A stretch of 64,000 nt of DNA from Fontibacterium medardense (GCA_965235075.1 OZ249404.1:744001-808000), one strand, 5' to 3'. Positions 42,902 to 52,296 are shown, counted from the first letter of the stretch. Made by a program: numbers and translations. Notes: a model not told the origin generated them from the sequence alone.

Positions 42902-44437
42902 ATGGCTAATATTGTTGATTTAGTAGTTCCTAATATTGGTGATTTTAAAAATGTAGAAATCATAGAAGTTCTTATAAAAGAAAATCAAAATATAAAAAAA
43001 AATGACGGGATTATTACTTTAGAAAGTGACAAATCAAGCGTTGAGGTTCCTTCTCAGTTTTCAGGTAAAATTAAAAATATTAAAGTTAAGGTTGGAGATA
43101 AAATTTCCGAAGGAGATAAAATAGGCGAAATTGAAATAACCTCTGATGAATTAATCCAAGAAAAAAAATCTGAAAACAAAAAAATTGAAGTAGAAAAAGA
43201 AAGTAAAGTTTCAAATGATACAACTTTATTAAAAATTCCGCAGCTTGGAACTACTAAAAAATTAATTATTTCTGAAATTTTTCTAAAAAAAGACCAACCA
43301 ATTAAAATTGATCAAATAGCATTATTAATTGAGGATGATGACAGTGCCTATGAAATTCCATCACCAATATCAGGAATTGTTAAAAATATAATACTAAAAA
43401 AAGGTCAACAAGTTAAAGTTGGAGATTCAATTGCGGAAATTCTTAATCAAGCTTTAGAAACAGAAATAAAAAAACAAATAATTATAGAAAATACAATTCA
43501 AGATAGTCATAAATATCAAAGTATAAAAAGCGCAAGTCCAAAAATAAGAAAATTTGCTAGGGAGTTGGGTGTTGATATTCAGTTAGTTGATGGAAGCGCA
43601 AGAAAAGGAAGGATTCTTGAAGAGGATATTAAAAAATTTATTAAAGGAACTTTAAATAATAAAGTTAATAAAGAAGTGGCAATAAAAAAAATAGAAACAA
43701 AAGAAGAAAAGCTTCCCTATGAACACGGGGAATTTGGTGAGATTGATATACAAAAAATACCAAGAATCAAAAGACTATCAGGTCCACATTTGGTTAAAGC
43801 CTGGAATGAAATTCCTCATGTAACTCAATTTGATGAAATTGATGTTACTGATATGGAACACTTTAGAAAAAATTTAATAGATCTTAATACAAAAGAAAAA
43901 ATTACTATCACTCCTCTTGCTTTTATCATGAAAGCATTGGTTAATGGCATGATAAAATACCCAAACTTTAATTCTTCACTTGAGCCTACTGGTGAAAATA
44001 TTATTTATAAAAAATATTTTCATATTGGAATTGCTGTTGATACACCTCATGGTTTAATGGTTCCAAAAATTAGAAATGTTAATCAAAAAGATCTCCTTGC
44101 TTTAAGTAATGAACTTAGAAAAATTAGCAAATTAAGTAAGGAACTTAAAATAGATAAAAAAGAATTTTTTGGAGGATCAATGACAATTTCTAGTTTAGGG
44201 GGGATTGGCGGAAGTTTTTTTACTCCGATTATTAATAATCCAGAAGTAGCAATAATTGGAATTGGAAAAACAGAAATAAAACAAGTGTTTATTGATGGAA
44301 AATTTGTAGCAAGAGCAATGATGCCAATATCTCTCTCTTACGATCATAGAATAATTGATGGAGCTGAAGCGGCCAGATTCTGTCAAGATCTCAAACTTAG
44401 TCTTGGAAAAAACTTTGCTTTTAATTTGTCATTTTAA
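42902..44437 (+). CDS. aceF: Dihydrolipoyllysine acetyltransferase (PDH E2)
   Basis: E2 core of the pyruvate dehydrogenase complex. 511 residues. Lipoyl domain 1 at about 5-78 with lysine in LESDKSSVEVP (Lys44); a second lipoyl-like domain at about 108-182 in which the equivalent position is Asp147 (EDDDSAYEIPS), so it cannot be lipoylated; peripheral subunit-binding domain at about 210-247 (SPKIRKFARELGVDI); and the catalytic domain to the end with DHRIIDG (His482, Asp486). It follows aceE by 6 nt. E3 (lpd) is not in the window. Confidence 0.95.
   Translation: MANIVDLVVPNIGDFKNVEIIEVLIKENQNIKKNDGIITLESDKSSVEVPSQFSGKIKNIKVKVGDKISEGDKIGEIEITSDELIQEKKSENKKIEVEKESKVSNDTTLLKIPQLGTTKKLIISEIFLKKDQPIKIDQIALLIEDDDSAYEIPSPISGIVKNIILKKGQQVKVGDSIAEILNQALETEIKKQIIIENTIQDSHKYQSIKSASPKIRKFARELGVDIQLVDGSARKGRILEEDIKKFIKGTLNNKVNKEVAIKKIETKEEKLPYEHGEFGEIDIQKIPRIKRLSGPHLVKAWNEIPHVTQFDEIDVTDMEHFRKNLIDLNTKEKITITPLAFIMKALVNGMIKYPNFNSSLEPTGENIIYKKYFHIGIAVDTPHGLMVPKIRNVNQKDLLALSNELRKISKLSKELKIDKKEFFGGSMTISSLGGIGGSFFTPIINNPEVAIIGIGKTEIKQVFIDGKFVARAMMPISLSYDHRIIDGAEAARFCQDLKLSLGKNFAFNLSF
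42923..43096 (+). repeat. Lipoyl-domain repeat, E2 copy
   Basis: Partner of the repeat at 39839-40012 in aceE; shares GDFKNVEIIEVLIKE and LESDKSSVEVPS at protein level and long matching DNA stretches around the lysine codon. The second, degenerate lipoyl domain of aceF is much less similar to either. Confidence 0.8.
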
Positions 44438-44439
44438 AA

Positions 44440-45543
44440 ATGATAAATGGATATTGTGAAGAAAAATATAATCCTGTTAAAAAAATATTTGAAGATTACT
44501 TCTCAAAACATGAAGAAATTGGCGCTTCTTTTGCAATTTATAAAGAAGGAAAACCATTAATAGATCTGTATGGTGGTTTTGAAAATAAAAATAATAAGAG
44601 CTGGGATGAAAATACTATCGTAAATGTATTTTCAGCTACAAAAGGTATTTACGAAATTATTGTTTCCATCTTAATTGATCAGAATATTTTAGATTTAGAA
44701 AAATCTGTTTCTTATTACTGGGACGCTTTTAAACAAAGTAACAAAAGAGAAATCAAACTAAAACATATTCTGTCTCATCAATCTGGCCTCTATAGATTTA
44801 AAAAGAAGATTACACAAGAAGATCTTTTAGATTGGAATAAAATAATAAATATTTTAGAAAATCAGGAACCTGATCATCTATGTGGTGAAAAAACTTATTA
44901 TCATGCAAAAACACATGGATTTTTAATCGGTGAAATTATAAAAAAAATAACAAAAAAAAGTTTAGGAGAATTAGTCTCCGAGTTACTATCAAAAAAACTA
45001 AATTTAGATTTTTTTATTGGAACCCCAAAAAATCAACTATCAAATATTGCTTTTCTCTATGAGGACAAAACTGAAACTAAAATATCATCTGAATATAATG
45101 CATTTAATAATCCTCAACATGATATAAATTTTTATAACAAACAAGATTGGCAGACTGCTGAAATTCCTTCAATGAATGGGCATGGAAATGCAAAATCTAT
45201 TGCTAAAATTTATGATATTTTTGTAAATGATCTAATATTAGAGAAAAAAATTTTATTATCAAAATCATCAATTAAAAAATGCTTAACTGAGAGCACTAGT
45301 AGAATCGATGAAAGTTTAATGCTACCAATTAGATGGTCTCAAGTTGGTTTGATACTTCGTGGTGGATGGTTATTTGGAAAAAATAAAGGATCATTTGGCC
45401 ATAATGGTTGGGGTGGATCTTTGGGTTTTGCTGATCCAGTATTAGGAATAGGAGTTGCTTATACTACAAATAAAATTAATCCTACTATGGCATCTGACCA
45501 AAGAATAATAAATTTGTTAAAAAAATTTTACGATATTATTTAA
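44440..45543 (+). CDS. Serine hydrolase, beta-lactamase class C/esterase fold
   Basis: 367-residue enzyme of the penicillin-binding/beta-lactamase (EstB-like) family. The catalytic SxxK is SATK (Ser65, Lys68) in VNVFSATKGI. A Tyr motif is seen as YHAKTHGFLIGEII, and FGHNGWGGSLGFADP near the C-terminus corresponds to the third box. No signal peptide, so it is probably a cytosolic esterase or amidase rather than a resistance enzyme. It begins 2 nt after the aceF stop and may be cotranscribed with the pyruvate dehydrogenase genes; no functional link is evident. Confidence 0.85.
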   Translation: MINGYCEEKYNPVKKIFEDYFSKHEEIGASFAIYKEGKPLIDLYGGFENKNNKSWDENTIVNVFSATKGIYEIIVSILIDQNILDLEKSVSYYWDAFKQSNKREIKLKHILSHQSGLYRFKKKITQEDLLDWNKIINILENQEPDHLCGEKTYYHAKTHGFLIGEIIKKITKKSLGELVSELLSKKLNLDFFIGTPKNQLSNIAFLYEDKTETKISSEYNAFNNPQHDINFYNKQDWQTAEIPSMNGHGNAKSIAKIYDIFVNDLILEKKILLSKSSIKKCLTESTSRIDESLMLPIRWSQVGLILRGGWLFGKNKGSFGHNGWGGSLGFADPVLGIGVAYTTNKINPTMASDQRIINLLKKFYDII

Positions 45544-45552
45544 AATTATTTT

Positions 45553-45642
45553 TGGCGGAGAGAAAGGGATTCGAACCCTTGATACCTTTAACAGTATACA
45601 CGCTTTCCAAGCGGGCGCCTTCAACCACTCGGCCATCTCTCC
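45553..45642 (-). tRNA. tRNA-Ser (GGA)
   Basis: 90-nt class II tRNA with acceptor GGAGAGA/TCTCTCC, anticodon loop TTGGAAA (anticodon GGA), a long variable arm (TATACTGTTAAAGGTATC) and an encoded CCA with discriminator G73. It starts 2 nt after the methyltransferase stop codon, so it could be processed from the same transcript. Confidence 0.95.
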
Positions 45643-45644
45643 TT

Positions 45645-46298
45645 TTAATTATTTGGGTTTTTATAATAACAAAGAGAAGTATTTTTTATATGAAATATTT
45701 TTTTTATTTTAGAAATTTCATGAATATATTTAACAACATCTTTACAAGATCTTTTAGAAACATTGTAATCATGCCAAAAAATGTATCCTTTTTTATTATT
45801 GATCATTCTAAAAGATTTTTCGCTATCATTTTTAACACAAGAATAATTATGGCCACCGTCTATAAATATCAAATCCATTAAATTTTCAAATTTATCTACA
45901 TTAAGCTTAGTACTATCTTCAAAAATTAAGTTAATTTTATTTTTAATACTCATATTTGTAAAAATAAATTGATCGTAAATACTTTCCTTTGTTGCATTAT
46001 TTAAAGCAGCTTTAGCATCATGATTGTTTCCCAAAGATAAGTTCGAAAGATCTTCTGGATTTAAAGTAACAGAATAAACCTTTGATTCCGGTAAAGAATT
46101 AAGTGCTAATAAAGCAGTAGTCTTTCCACTACATGTACCAAATTCAAAAATATTTTTTGAAGATTTAGCTAAGCAAGACAGTATCCATCCTTCATAATCA
46201 CTAGTCATACCTACTACTTGAAATGATGGATTAATAAAAAAATTTTTTATTACCACATCTTCTTTTGGAAACTTAAATTCAATGTCCTTTAATGGCAA
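45645..46298 (-). CDS. Class I SAM-dependent methyltransferase
   Basis: Rossmann methyltransferase domain of unknown substrate. From the TTG at 46296-46298 it is 217 residues: FEFGTCSGKTTALLAL (AdoMet motif I), NLIFEDSTKLN, and LIFIDGGHNYSCVKND with YIFWHDYN, typical of the Methyltransf_24 group. There is no ATG near the domain start. In-frame coding-like sequence continues upstream (KIKSVDLVEVDEIFL) as far as an A-run, beyond which a membrane helix ORF lies in another frame; the natural protein may be a 263-residue membrane-anchored enzyme (see findings). Confidence 0.75.
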   Translation of the reverse strand: MPLKDIEFKFPKEDVVIKNFFINPSFQVVGMTSDYEGWILSCLAKSSKNIFEFGTCSGKTTALLALNSLPESKVYSVTLNPEDLSNLSLGNNHDAKAALNNATKESIYDQFIFTNMSIKNKINLIFEDSTKLNVDKFENLMDLIFIDGGHNYSCVKNDSEKSFRMINNKKGYIFWHDYNVSKRSCKDVVKYIHEISKIKKIFHIKNTSLCYYKNPNN

Positions 46299-46345
46299 AA
46301 AAATCTCATCAACCTCTACAAGATCTACAGATTTTATTTTTTGCT

Positions 46346-46435
46346 TTATAAATAAATTTTTAATTTTTTTTTATTAAAATAATAAATTAATAGTAAATTT
46401 GTAAATACTAAACCTGCTATAAGATAATTATTCAT
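46346..46435 (-). CDS. Putative membrane-anchor ORF, out of frame with the methyltransferase
   Basis: 29 residues from ATG 46433-46435: MNNYLIAGLVFTNLLLIYYF followed by lysines, a good single membrane anchor. The ATG overlaps the end of lepA by 8 nt. The nine-A run at 46364-46372 falls at its lysine codons; one extra A would join it to the methyltransferase frame. It may be a separate small membrane protein, or the true N-terminus of the methyltransferase broken by a homopolymer error or read through by slippage. Confidence 0.45.
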   Translation of the reverse strand: MNNYLIAGLVFTNLLLIYYFNKKKLKIYL

Positions 46436-48239
46436 TTTTATTAATCTTCAAAACCTCTATAAAAGCTTCCTGTGGAATATCAACGCTTCCAAACTGTCTC
46501 ATTCTTGCTTTTCCTTTTTTTTGCTTTTCTAAAAGTTTTTTCTTTCTGTCCCTCGCTCCTCCGCCGTGAATTCTACTGATAACATCTTTTCTGTAACCAG
46601 ATATTGTTTCTCTTGCTATAACTTTTCCACCAATAGCTGCTTGGATTGGTATTTGAAATTGATGTCTTGGTATTAAATCTTTTAATCTTTCACACATTAA
46701 TCTTCCTTGTCTTACTGCAAAATCTTTATGAATAATCATAGACAATGCATCAACCATTTCTTCGTTTACTAGTATGGATAATTTAATCAAATCACCTTCT
46801 CGATAATCGCTCAACTCATAATCAAAACTCGCATAACCACTAGAGATAGATTTGATCTTATCGTAAAAATCAAAAACGACTTCGTTTAATGGTAGTTCAT
46901 AAGATAAAACTGCACGATTTCCCGAATAACTTAAACTTTTTTGTTTTCCTCTTTTTTCTTCGCATAACTTCATAATTGAACCCAAGTATTCTTCTGGAAG
47001 AATTATAGTTGCGTTAATCCATGGTTCATTAATAGATTTAATAAAATTTGGCTCTGGCATATTTGCAGGGTTTTGTAGATCCATAACTGTACCATCATGT
47101 TTGCTAATTTTATAAACAACACCTGGTGTTGTGGTAATTAAATTTAAATTATATTCTCGGTCTAATCTTTGAACGATAATTTCAAGATGAAGAAGTCCTA
47201 AAAAACCACATCTAAAACCTAATCCTAGAGCAGCAGAATTTTCTGGCTCATAAACAAAACTAGAGTCGTTTAATTTTAATTTTGCAAGACTGTCTCTTAA
47301 TAAATTATATTCTGTACTATCAACTGGAAATAATCCACAAAATACGACTGGCTTGCTAGGTTTAAATCCTGGTAACGGATCTTTTATAGGATTAGAATAA
47401 TCCGTTATCGTATCTCCAATTTTAGTATCTGAAAGATCTTTAATGCCTGTAACAATAAAACCAATTTCTCCAGGTCCTAAGTATTCCTTATTTTCTGCTT
47501 TGGGAGTAAACACACCAACTCTTTCAACTGGATGTCTTGTATTTGTTGACATCAATAGAATTTCCATTCCTTTTTTAATTGCCCCATCTAATATTCTAAC
47601 CAATATAACTACTCCCAAATAACTGTCATACCAACTATCAACCAGTAACGCTTTTAAAGGCAAATCTTTATTTCCTCTTGGAGCAGGAAGTCTTTCAACG
47701 ATTGCTTCTAATATTTCATCTACCCCTTCTCCAGTTTTTCCAGAGGCTGTCAAAGCGTCCGAAGTATCAATCCCTATAACATCCTCGATTTGTTTTTTTA
47801 CTCTCTCAACGTCCGATGCTGGCAAATCTATTTTATTCAAAACTGTAATAATCTCATGATGATTATCCATAGCCTGATAAACATTTGCTAAAGTTTGAGC
47901 TTCAACACCTTGGGTACTATCAACAATAAGCAATGATCCTTCGCATGACGCAAGTGACCTGTTTACTTCGTAACTAAAATCGACATGACCTGGTGTATCA
48001 ATAATATTTAATATGTAATTTTTACCATCTTTTTTTGATTTATAATTCAATCTAACTGTTTGAGCTTTTATAGTAATTCCCCTTTCTTTCTCTAAATCCA
48101 TTGAATCTAAAACTTGAGTTGTCATTTCGCGCTCTGTTAAACCTCCACATTTTTGAATTAATCTATCTGCAAAAGTAGATTTGCCATGATCGATATGGGC
48201 AATAATTGCAAAATTTCTTATATTTTCTTGTGCAGACAT
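46428..48239 (-). CDS. lepA: Elongation factor 4 (LepA)
   Basis: Ribosome-associated GTPase acting during initiation and elongation stress. 603 residues: G1 IIAHIDHGKSTFADRL, G3 DTPGHVDFSYEV, G4 NKIDLP; FRCGFLGLLHLEI and the LepA-specific C-terminal region IPRHQFQIPIQAAIGGKVIARETISG with GKARMRQFGSVDIPQEAF. The start is directly after pheT (no gap). The end overlaps the membrane-anchor ORF. Confidence 0.97.
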   Translation of the reverse strand: MSAQENIRNFAIIAHIDHGKSTFADRLIQKCGGLTEREMTTQVLDSMDLEKERGITIKAQTVRLNYKSKKDGKNYILNIIDTPGHVDFSYEVNRSLASCEGSLLIVDSTQGVEAQTLANVYQAMDNHHEIITVLNKIDLPASDVERVKKQIEDVIGIDTSDALTASGKTGEGVDEILEAIVERLPAPRGNKDLPLKALLVDSWYDSYLGVVILVRILDGAIKKGMEILLMSTNTRHPVERVGVFTPKAENKEYLGPGEIGFIVTGIKDLSDTKIGDTITDYSNPIKDPLPGFKPSKPVVFCGLFPVDSTEYNLLRDSLAKLKLNDSSFVYEPENSAALGLGFRCGFLGLLHLEIIVQRLDREYNLNLITTTPGVVYKISKHDGTVMDLQNPANMPEPNFIKSINEPWINATIILPEEYLGSIMKLCEEKRGKQKSLSYSGNRAVLSYELPLNEVVFDFYDKIKSISSGYASFDYELSDYREGDLIKLSILVNEEMVDALSMIIHKDFAVRQGRLMCERLKDLIPRHQFQIPIQAAIGGKVIARETISGYRKDVISRIHGGGARDRKKKLLEKQKKGKARMRQFGSVDIPQEAFIEVLKINKNE

Positions 48240-50633
48240 TTAGGATCTTAATGTTGCATCAAAAGATTTTTGCATTGTTTGAATTATTTTGTCACTTAAT
48301 TCATCAATCTCTTTATCGTTTAAAGTTTTGTCTTGTGATTGAATTAATAAATTCAAAGCTACAGATTTTTTATTCTTTTCAATATTCCCTCCTTGAAAAA
48401 CGTCGAATATTCTTATTTTTTTTATTAGTTTTTTATCTACATTAAGCAACATATTAATAATTTTTTCTGCTTCAAATTTTTTATCGATAATAAATGCAAA
48501 ATCTCTTTCAATTTTTTGGAAATTCGAAACTACATATTTATTTTTTTTTTCTGTATTTTGCTTATTGATAAATGGAATATTATTTAAGAAAATTTGAAAA
48601 CCAAAAATTGATCCGTTTTTAATATCAAATTCTTTAACAATTCTAGGATTGATTTCTCCAAAATTAGCAATTGGTAACTGTTTATTAGAGTTTAAATAAA
48701 ATTTTCCTGCTCTGCCTGGATGATAATACGATTCAGATTGCTGAATAACCACCAGCTCTTGTTCGTGAATTCCAAGTTCAAGTAAAGTTTTATAAACGCA
48801 ATCTTTAATCTCAAAAACATCAACGTCTTTATCTTTTTCTAACCAATTTTTTCTATAAATTTTTCCAATTTGAATTCCTCCAATAACAGCTATTTGCTCT
48901 CCTGGTTTTGAGCCAAAAAATACTGGTCCACATTCAAATATTTTTTGATCTTCAAAATTTCTATGAATATTATTTTTAATATGAATTAAAATATTTGAAA
49001 AAATAGAAGATCTTAAAGTATCTAAATCATTAGAAATTGGATTAGTAATTAATAAATTTTTATTATGTTGGCCAAATAAAGAATCAATTTTTGAATTTGT
49101 AAAAGAATAAGTAATTGTCTCCATAAAACCTTTGTTAGCTATAGACCTTTGTGCAAATCGATATAATTTTTGCTTTCCTGTTAAAATATCTTTTGAACTA
49201 TCCGCTTCTGGCTTAATAAGCTGAATTTTGTCATAACCTCTAATTCTTATTAACTCCTCAACTATATCAACTTCTTCCTTAATGTCCGGACGCCAAGTTG
49301 GGATATTTATTGAATATGTATTTTTACTTTCTTTAAATTTAAACCCTAGATTATTTAGAATTTTTTTAATTTCAGTTGATGAAATTTTACTTCCAATAAC
49401 TCTTTCGAATTTATCTAAATTAAATTTAATTTGTTTATTTTTAAAATTACTTTCTCCAGAAATAATTATATTACTTATTCTTCCCCCGCATAATTTATTA
49501 ATAATTTTTGCTGCAAGTTTTAATCCATATTCCATAATGTTGGGATCAACTCCCCTTTCAAATCTAAATTTAGCATCAGAATTAATGCCTAATTTTTTGG
49601 CAATTTTTGATATCTTAACTGGATCAAACAAAGCAGATTCTAAAAAAATATTTTTGGTGTCTAAAGAGATTGACGAGCTTTCTCCACCAATTACACCTCC
49701 TAAACCAAGAATTTCTTTGTCATTAGTAATCAGACATGCGTCTTCCTCTAGTAAATATTTATTTTTATCTAAAGCTAAAAACTTTTCTCCCTTTTTAGAT
49801 GAGCGCACAGTAATTTTTCTATCAACTTTATCAGCGTCGTATGCATGTAGAGGTCTATTTAAATCAAGCATGATATAATTTGTAATATCAACAACAGCTG
49901 AAATTGGACTCATTCCGATAGAAATTAATTTATCTTTTAACCATTTTGGACTTTCTATATTTTTAATTCCTTCAATGTAGCAGTGAGCAAATGAAGAACA
50001 TCCAGAATTAGGCTGAATAATAACTTTAAAAGTATTTTTAATATTTGTTTTTAATTTAATTTCTTCTAAATCGATTAACTTTCCAAGACCTGCTGTTGAT
50101 AAATCTCTTGCAATACCTCTTACTCCTAAACAGTCAGATCTATTAGGAGTTACAGATATATCAATTGCTGGCTCGCTATTATTTTTAAAATAACTATTTC
50201 CGACTTTAAACTTTTTTGAATCTAATTCAGTAATTCCCTGACTTTCATCAGATAAACCTAATTCGGATTCGGAACAAAGCATTCCATAAGAATCAACGCC
50301 TCTAATATTAGTAACTTTAATCTTAAGTTGATTTTTTGGAATAATGGCCCCAGGTCCTGCATAAACAGTTATTAAACCATCTCTAGCATTTGAGGCACCA
50401 CAAACAACTTTTACTATTTTTCCAGAGCCAATATCAACATCGCATAATTTTAATTTATCTGCATTTGGATGTTTTTCTGCTTTAATAATTTTTGCTACTA
50501 AAAAAAAATTATTCTTGTCTGTTGTTCCGACACTTTCAACTTCGAGCCCTATATTATTTAAAGTTGAAACAATCTCTTTAATATTTGCGCTTGTTTTTAA
50601 ATGATCCTTTAACCAAGAAGAAGTTATTTTCAT
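48240..50633 (-). CDS. pheT: Phenylalanyl-tRNA synthetase beta chain
   Basis: Large subunit of the heterotetrameric PheRS; holds the editing and tRNA-binding modules. 797 residues: N-terminal tRNA-binding OB domain (HPNADKLKLCDVDIGSG), B3/B4 editing domain (DITNYIMLDLNRPLHAYDADK), B5 domain, core with RRSIANKGFMETITYSFT-like sequence, and C-terminal FDX-ACB anticodon domain (KIERDFAFIID, IFDVFQGGNIEKNKKSVAL). Overlaps pheS by 4 nt (ATGA). Confidence 0.97.
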   Translation of the reverse strand: MKITSSWLKDHLKTSANIKEIVSTLNNIGLEVESVGTTDKNNFFLVAKIIKAEKHPNADKLKLCDVDIGSGKIVKVVCGASNARDGLITVYAGPGAIIPKNQLKIKVTNIRGVDSYGMLCSESELGLSDESQGITELDSKKFKVGNSYFKNNSEPAIDISVTPNRSDCLGVRGIARDLSTAGLGKLIDLEEIKLKTNIKNTFKVIIQPNSGCSSFAHCYIEGIKNIESPKWLKDKLISIGMSPISAVVDITNYIMLDLNRPLHAYDADKVDRKITVRSSKKGEKFLALDKNKYLLEEDACLITNDKEILGLGGVIGGESSSISLDTKNIFLESALFDPVKISKIAKKLGINSDAKFRFERGVDPNIMEYGLKLAAKIINKLCGGRISNIIISGESNFKNKQIKFNLDKFERVIGSKISSTEIKKILNNLGFKFKESKNTYSINIPTWRPDIKEEVDIVEELIRIRGYDKIQLIKPEADSSKDILTGKQKLYRFAQRSIANKGFMETITYSFTNSKIDSLFGQHNKNLLITNPISNDLDTLRSSIFSNILIHIKNNIHRNFEDQKIFECGPVFFGSKPGEQIAVIGGIQIGKIYRKNWLEKDKDVDVFEIKDCVYKTLLELGIHEQELVVIQQSESYYHPGRAGKFYLNSNKQLPIANFGEINPRIVKEFDIKNGSIFGFQIFLNNIPFINKQNTEKKNKYVVSNFQKIERDFAFIIDKKFEAEKIINMLLNVDKKLIKKIRIFDVFQGGNIEKNKKSVALNLLIQSQDKTLNDKEIDELSDKIIQTMQKSFDATLRS

Positions 50634-51697
50634 CTACTAAAACCTCTATAATTTGCTGGTATATCTAATGGATCAAATCCATAATGTTCTAACCATCTAA
50701 CGTCTGTTTCAAAAAAAGATCTTAGATCATTTATTCCATATTTAAGCATAGCTAATCGATCAATTCCGATACCAAAAGCATAACCTTGATAAATTGAAGT
50801 GTTTACTTTGCAATTTTTTAAAACATTAGGATGAACCATTCCGCAACCTAATATTTCAAGCCACTTGTCTCCTTCACCAATAACAATTTTTCCATCTTTT
50901 AATTCGTAACCAATATCAACTTCTGCTGATGGTTCGGTAAAAGGAAAGTGACTAGGTCTAAATCTCATTTTAATTTTATCTACTTCAAAAAACTTCCTGA
51001 TAAAATAATCAAGAACTCCTTTTAAATGTCCCATGTTTACATTTTTATCTATATGCAAACCTTCAACTTGATGAAACATAGGAGTGTGGGTTTGGTCGCT
51101 ATCACATCTATAAGTTCTTCCAGGTGCAATAATTTTAAATGGTGGCTTTCCTGATAACATAGTTCTTATTTGCACTGGCGAAGTATGAGTTCTTAATAAA
51201 ATTTCTTTGTCCTGACCTAAGTAAAAAGTGTCGTGCATGTCCCTTGCTGGATGATGCGGTGGAGTATTTAATGCTGTGAAATTATTATATTCATTTTCAA
51301 CATCAGGTCCCTCTGCCACTGAAAATCCTATTTCCCCAAAAATAGCTGTTACTTCATCAATGACTTGCGTAACTGGATGAATTTTTCCAAAAGAAATGGG
51401 CCTTCCTGGTAAGGTAACATCAATTCTATCCTCTGATAATTTTTTATTAATCTCTTTTTGTTCAAAGAGACTTATTTTGGAATTGATAAGATTGTTAATA
51501 TTGTCTTTTAATTTATTTAGATTTGAAGCAAAATTTTTTCTATCTTCTCCTTGAAGAGTTGTAATTTTTTTAAAAAGTTCGCCTATCTTTCCACTTTTAC
51601 CAAAAGCTTCTGATTTTATTTGTTCAATTTTTTGAAGATTATCGGACTGATCTATTTTAGATTTAAATTCTTTTTCTAAATGTAAAATTTCATCCAT
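50630..51697 (-). CDS. pheS: Phenylalanyl-tRNA synthetase alpha chain
   Basis: Catalytic subunit of PheRS, class II. 355 residues: N-terminal coiled-coil (1-90), then LPGRPISFGKIHPVTQVIDEV, motif 2 LLRTHTSPVQIRTM, GRTYRCDSDQTHTPMFHQVEGL, and motif 3 AFGIGIDRLAMLKYGI. It lies downstream of rplT by 32 nt, the usual thrS-infC-rpmI-rplT-pheST order. No Phe-rich leader peptide is visible in the short rplT-pheS gap. Confidence 0.98.
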   Translation of the reverse strand: MDEILHLEKEFKSKIDQSDNLQKIEQIKSEAFGKSGKIGELFKKITTLQGEDRKNFASNLNKLKDNINNLINSKISLFEQKEINKKLSEDRIDVTLPGRPISFGKIHPVTQVIDEVTAIFGEIGFSVAEGPDVENEYNNFTALNTPPHHPARDMHDTFYLGQDKEILLRTHTSPVQIRTMLSGKPPFKIIAPGRTYRCDSDQTHTPMFHQVEGLHIDKNVNMGHLKGVLDYFIRKFFEVDKIKMRFRPSHFPFTEPSAEVDIGYELKDGKIVIGEGDKWLEILGCGMVHPNVLKNCKVNTSIYQGYAFGIGIDRLAMLKYGINDLRSFFETDVRWLEHYGFDPLDIPANYRGFSR

Positions 51698-51729
51698 GAT
51701 GATCTACTAGTATTTATGAAACTAGTTTT

Positions 51730-52086
51730 CTAATTTAGGCTAGACTGTACCTTTTTTACGATGGATTTAAAAGCCTCTGGATTTTGATAAGCTAAATCTG
51801 CTAAAATTTTTCTATCAATAGAAATCTTTGTTTTATTAAGGGCGTTAATAAATTTAGAATAAGTTAAACCCTGCTCTCTAACGCCAGCATTAATTCTTTG
51901 TATCCAAAGTGATCTAAAATTTCTTTTTTTAGCTCTGCGATCTCTATAAGAATATTGTAAAGATTTTTCTACTGATTGCTTAGCAGTTCTAATTGTATTT
52001 TTTTTTCTTCCGTAAAAACCTTTGGCAGCCTTGAAAACTTTTTTATGTTTTGCGTGACTGGTTACCCCTCGTTTAACTCGTGACAT
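51730..52086 (-). CDS. rplT: 50S ribosomal protein L20
   Basis: 118-residue early-assembly protein of the large subunit; MSRVKRGVTSHAKHKKVFKAAKGFYGRKKN, then RSLWIQRINAGVREQGLTYSKFINAL, complete. It probably acts as an autoregulator of the rpmI-rplT pair as known in other bacteria, but no operator structure is resolved here. Confidence 0.98.
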   Translation of the reverse strand: MSRVKRGVTSHAKHKKVFKAAKGFYGRKKNTIRTAKQSVEKSLQYSYRDRRAKKRNFRSLWIQRINAGVREQGLTYSKFINALNKTKISIDRKILADLAYQNPEAFKSIVKKVQSSLN

Positions 52087-52089
52087 AAA

Positions 52090-52296
52090 TTATCCTCTTA
52101 AACTATTTGGCATGTAAGATTTAACAATCTTAGCATCAGGTTTTGACATAATCGTCATTCCTCTTTGTCTTCTAATTTGAGAATTGGTTCTTTTTATCAT
52201 GCCGTGTCTTTTTCCAGCTTGTGGCATTTTTACTTTGCCTGTTGCTGTAATTCTAAATCTTTTTTTAGCTGAGCTCTTAGTTTTAATCTTATACAT
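52090..52296 (-). CDS. rpmI: 50S ribosomal protein L35
   Basis: 68 residues with the L35 pattern KTKSSAKKRFRITATGKVKMPQAGKRH. It lies 3 nt before rplT and 69 nt after infC. The gap with infC has no obvious secondary structure. Confidence 0.97.
   Translation of the reverse strand: MYKIKTKSSAKKRFRITATGKVKMPQAGKRHGMIKRTNSQIRRQRGMTIMSKPDAKIVKSYMPNSLRG

Noticed and set aside
45552..45881. 109-residue plus-strand ORF
   Set aside because: Its first part is the antisense of tRNA-Ser and the rest is antisense to the methyltransferase; no domain is seen.
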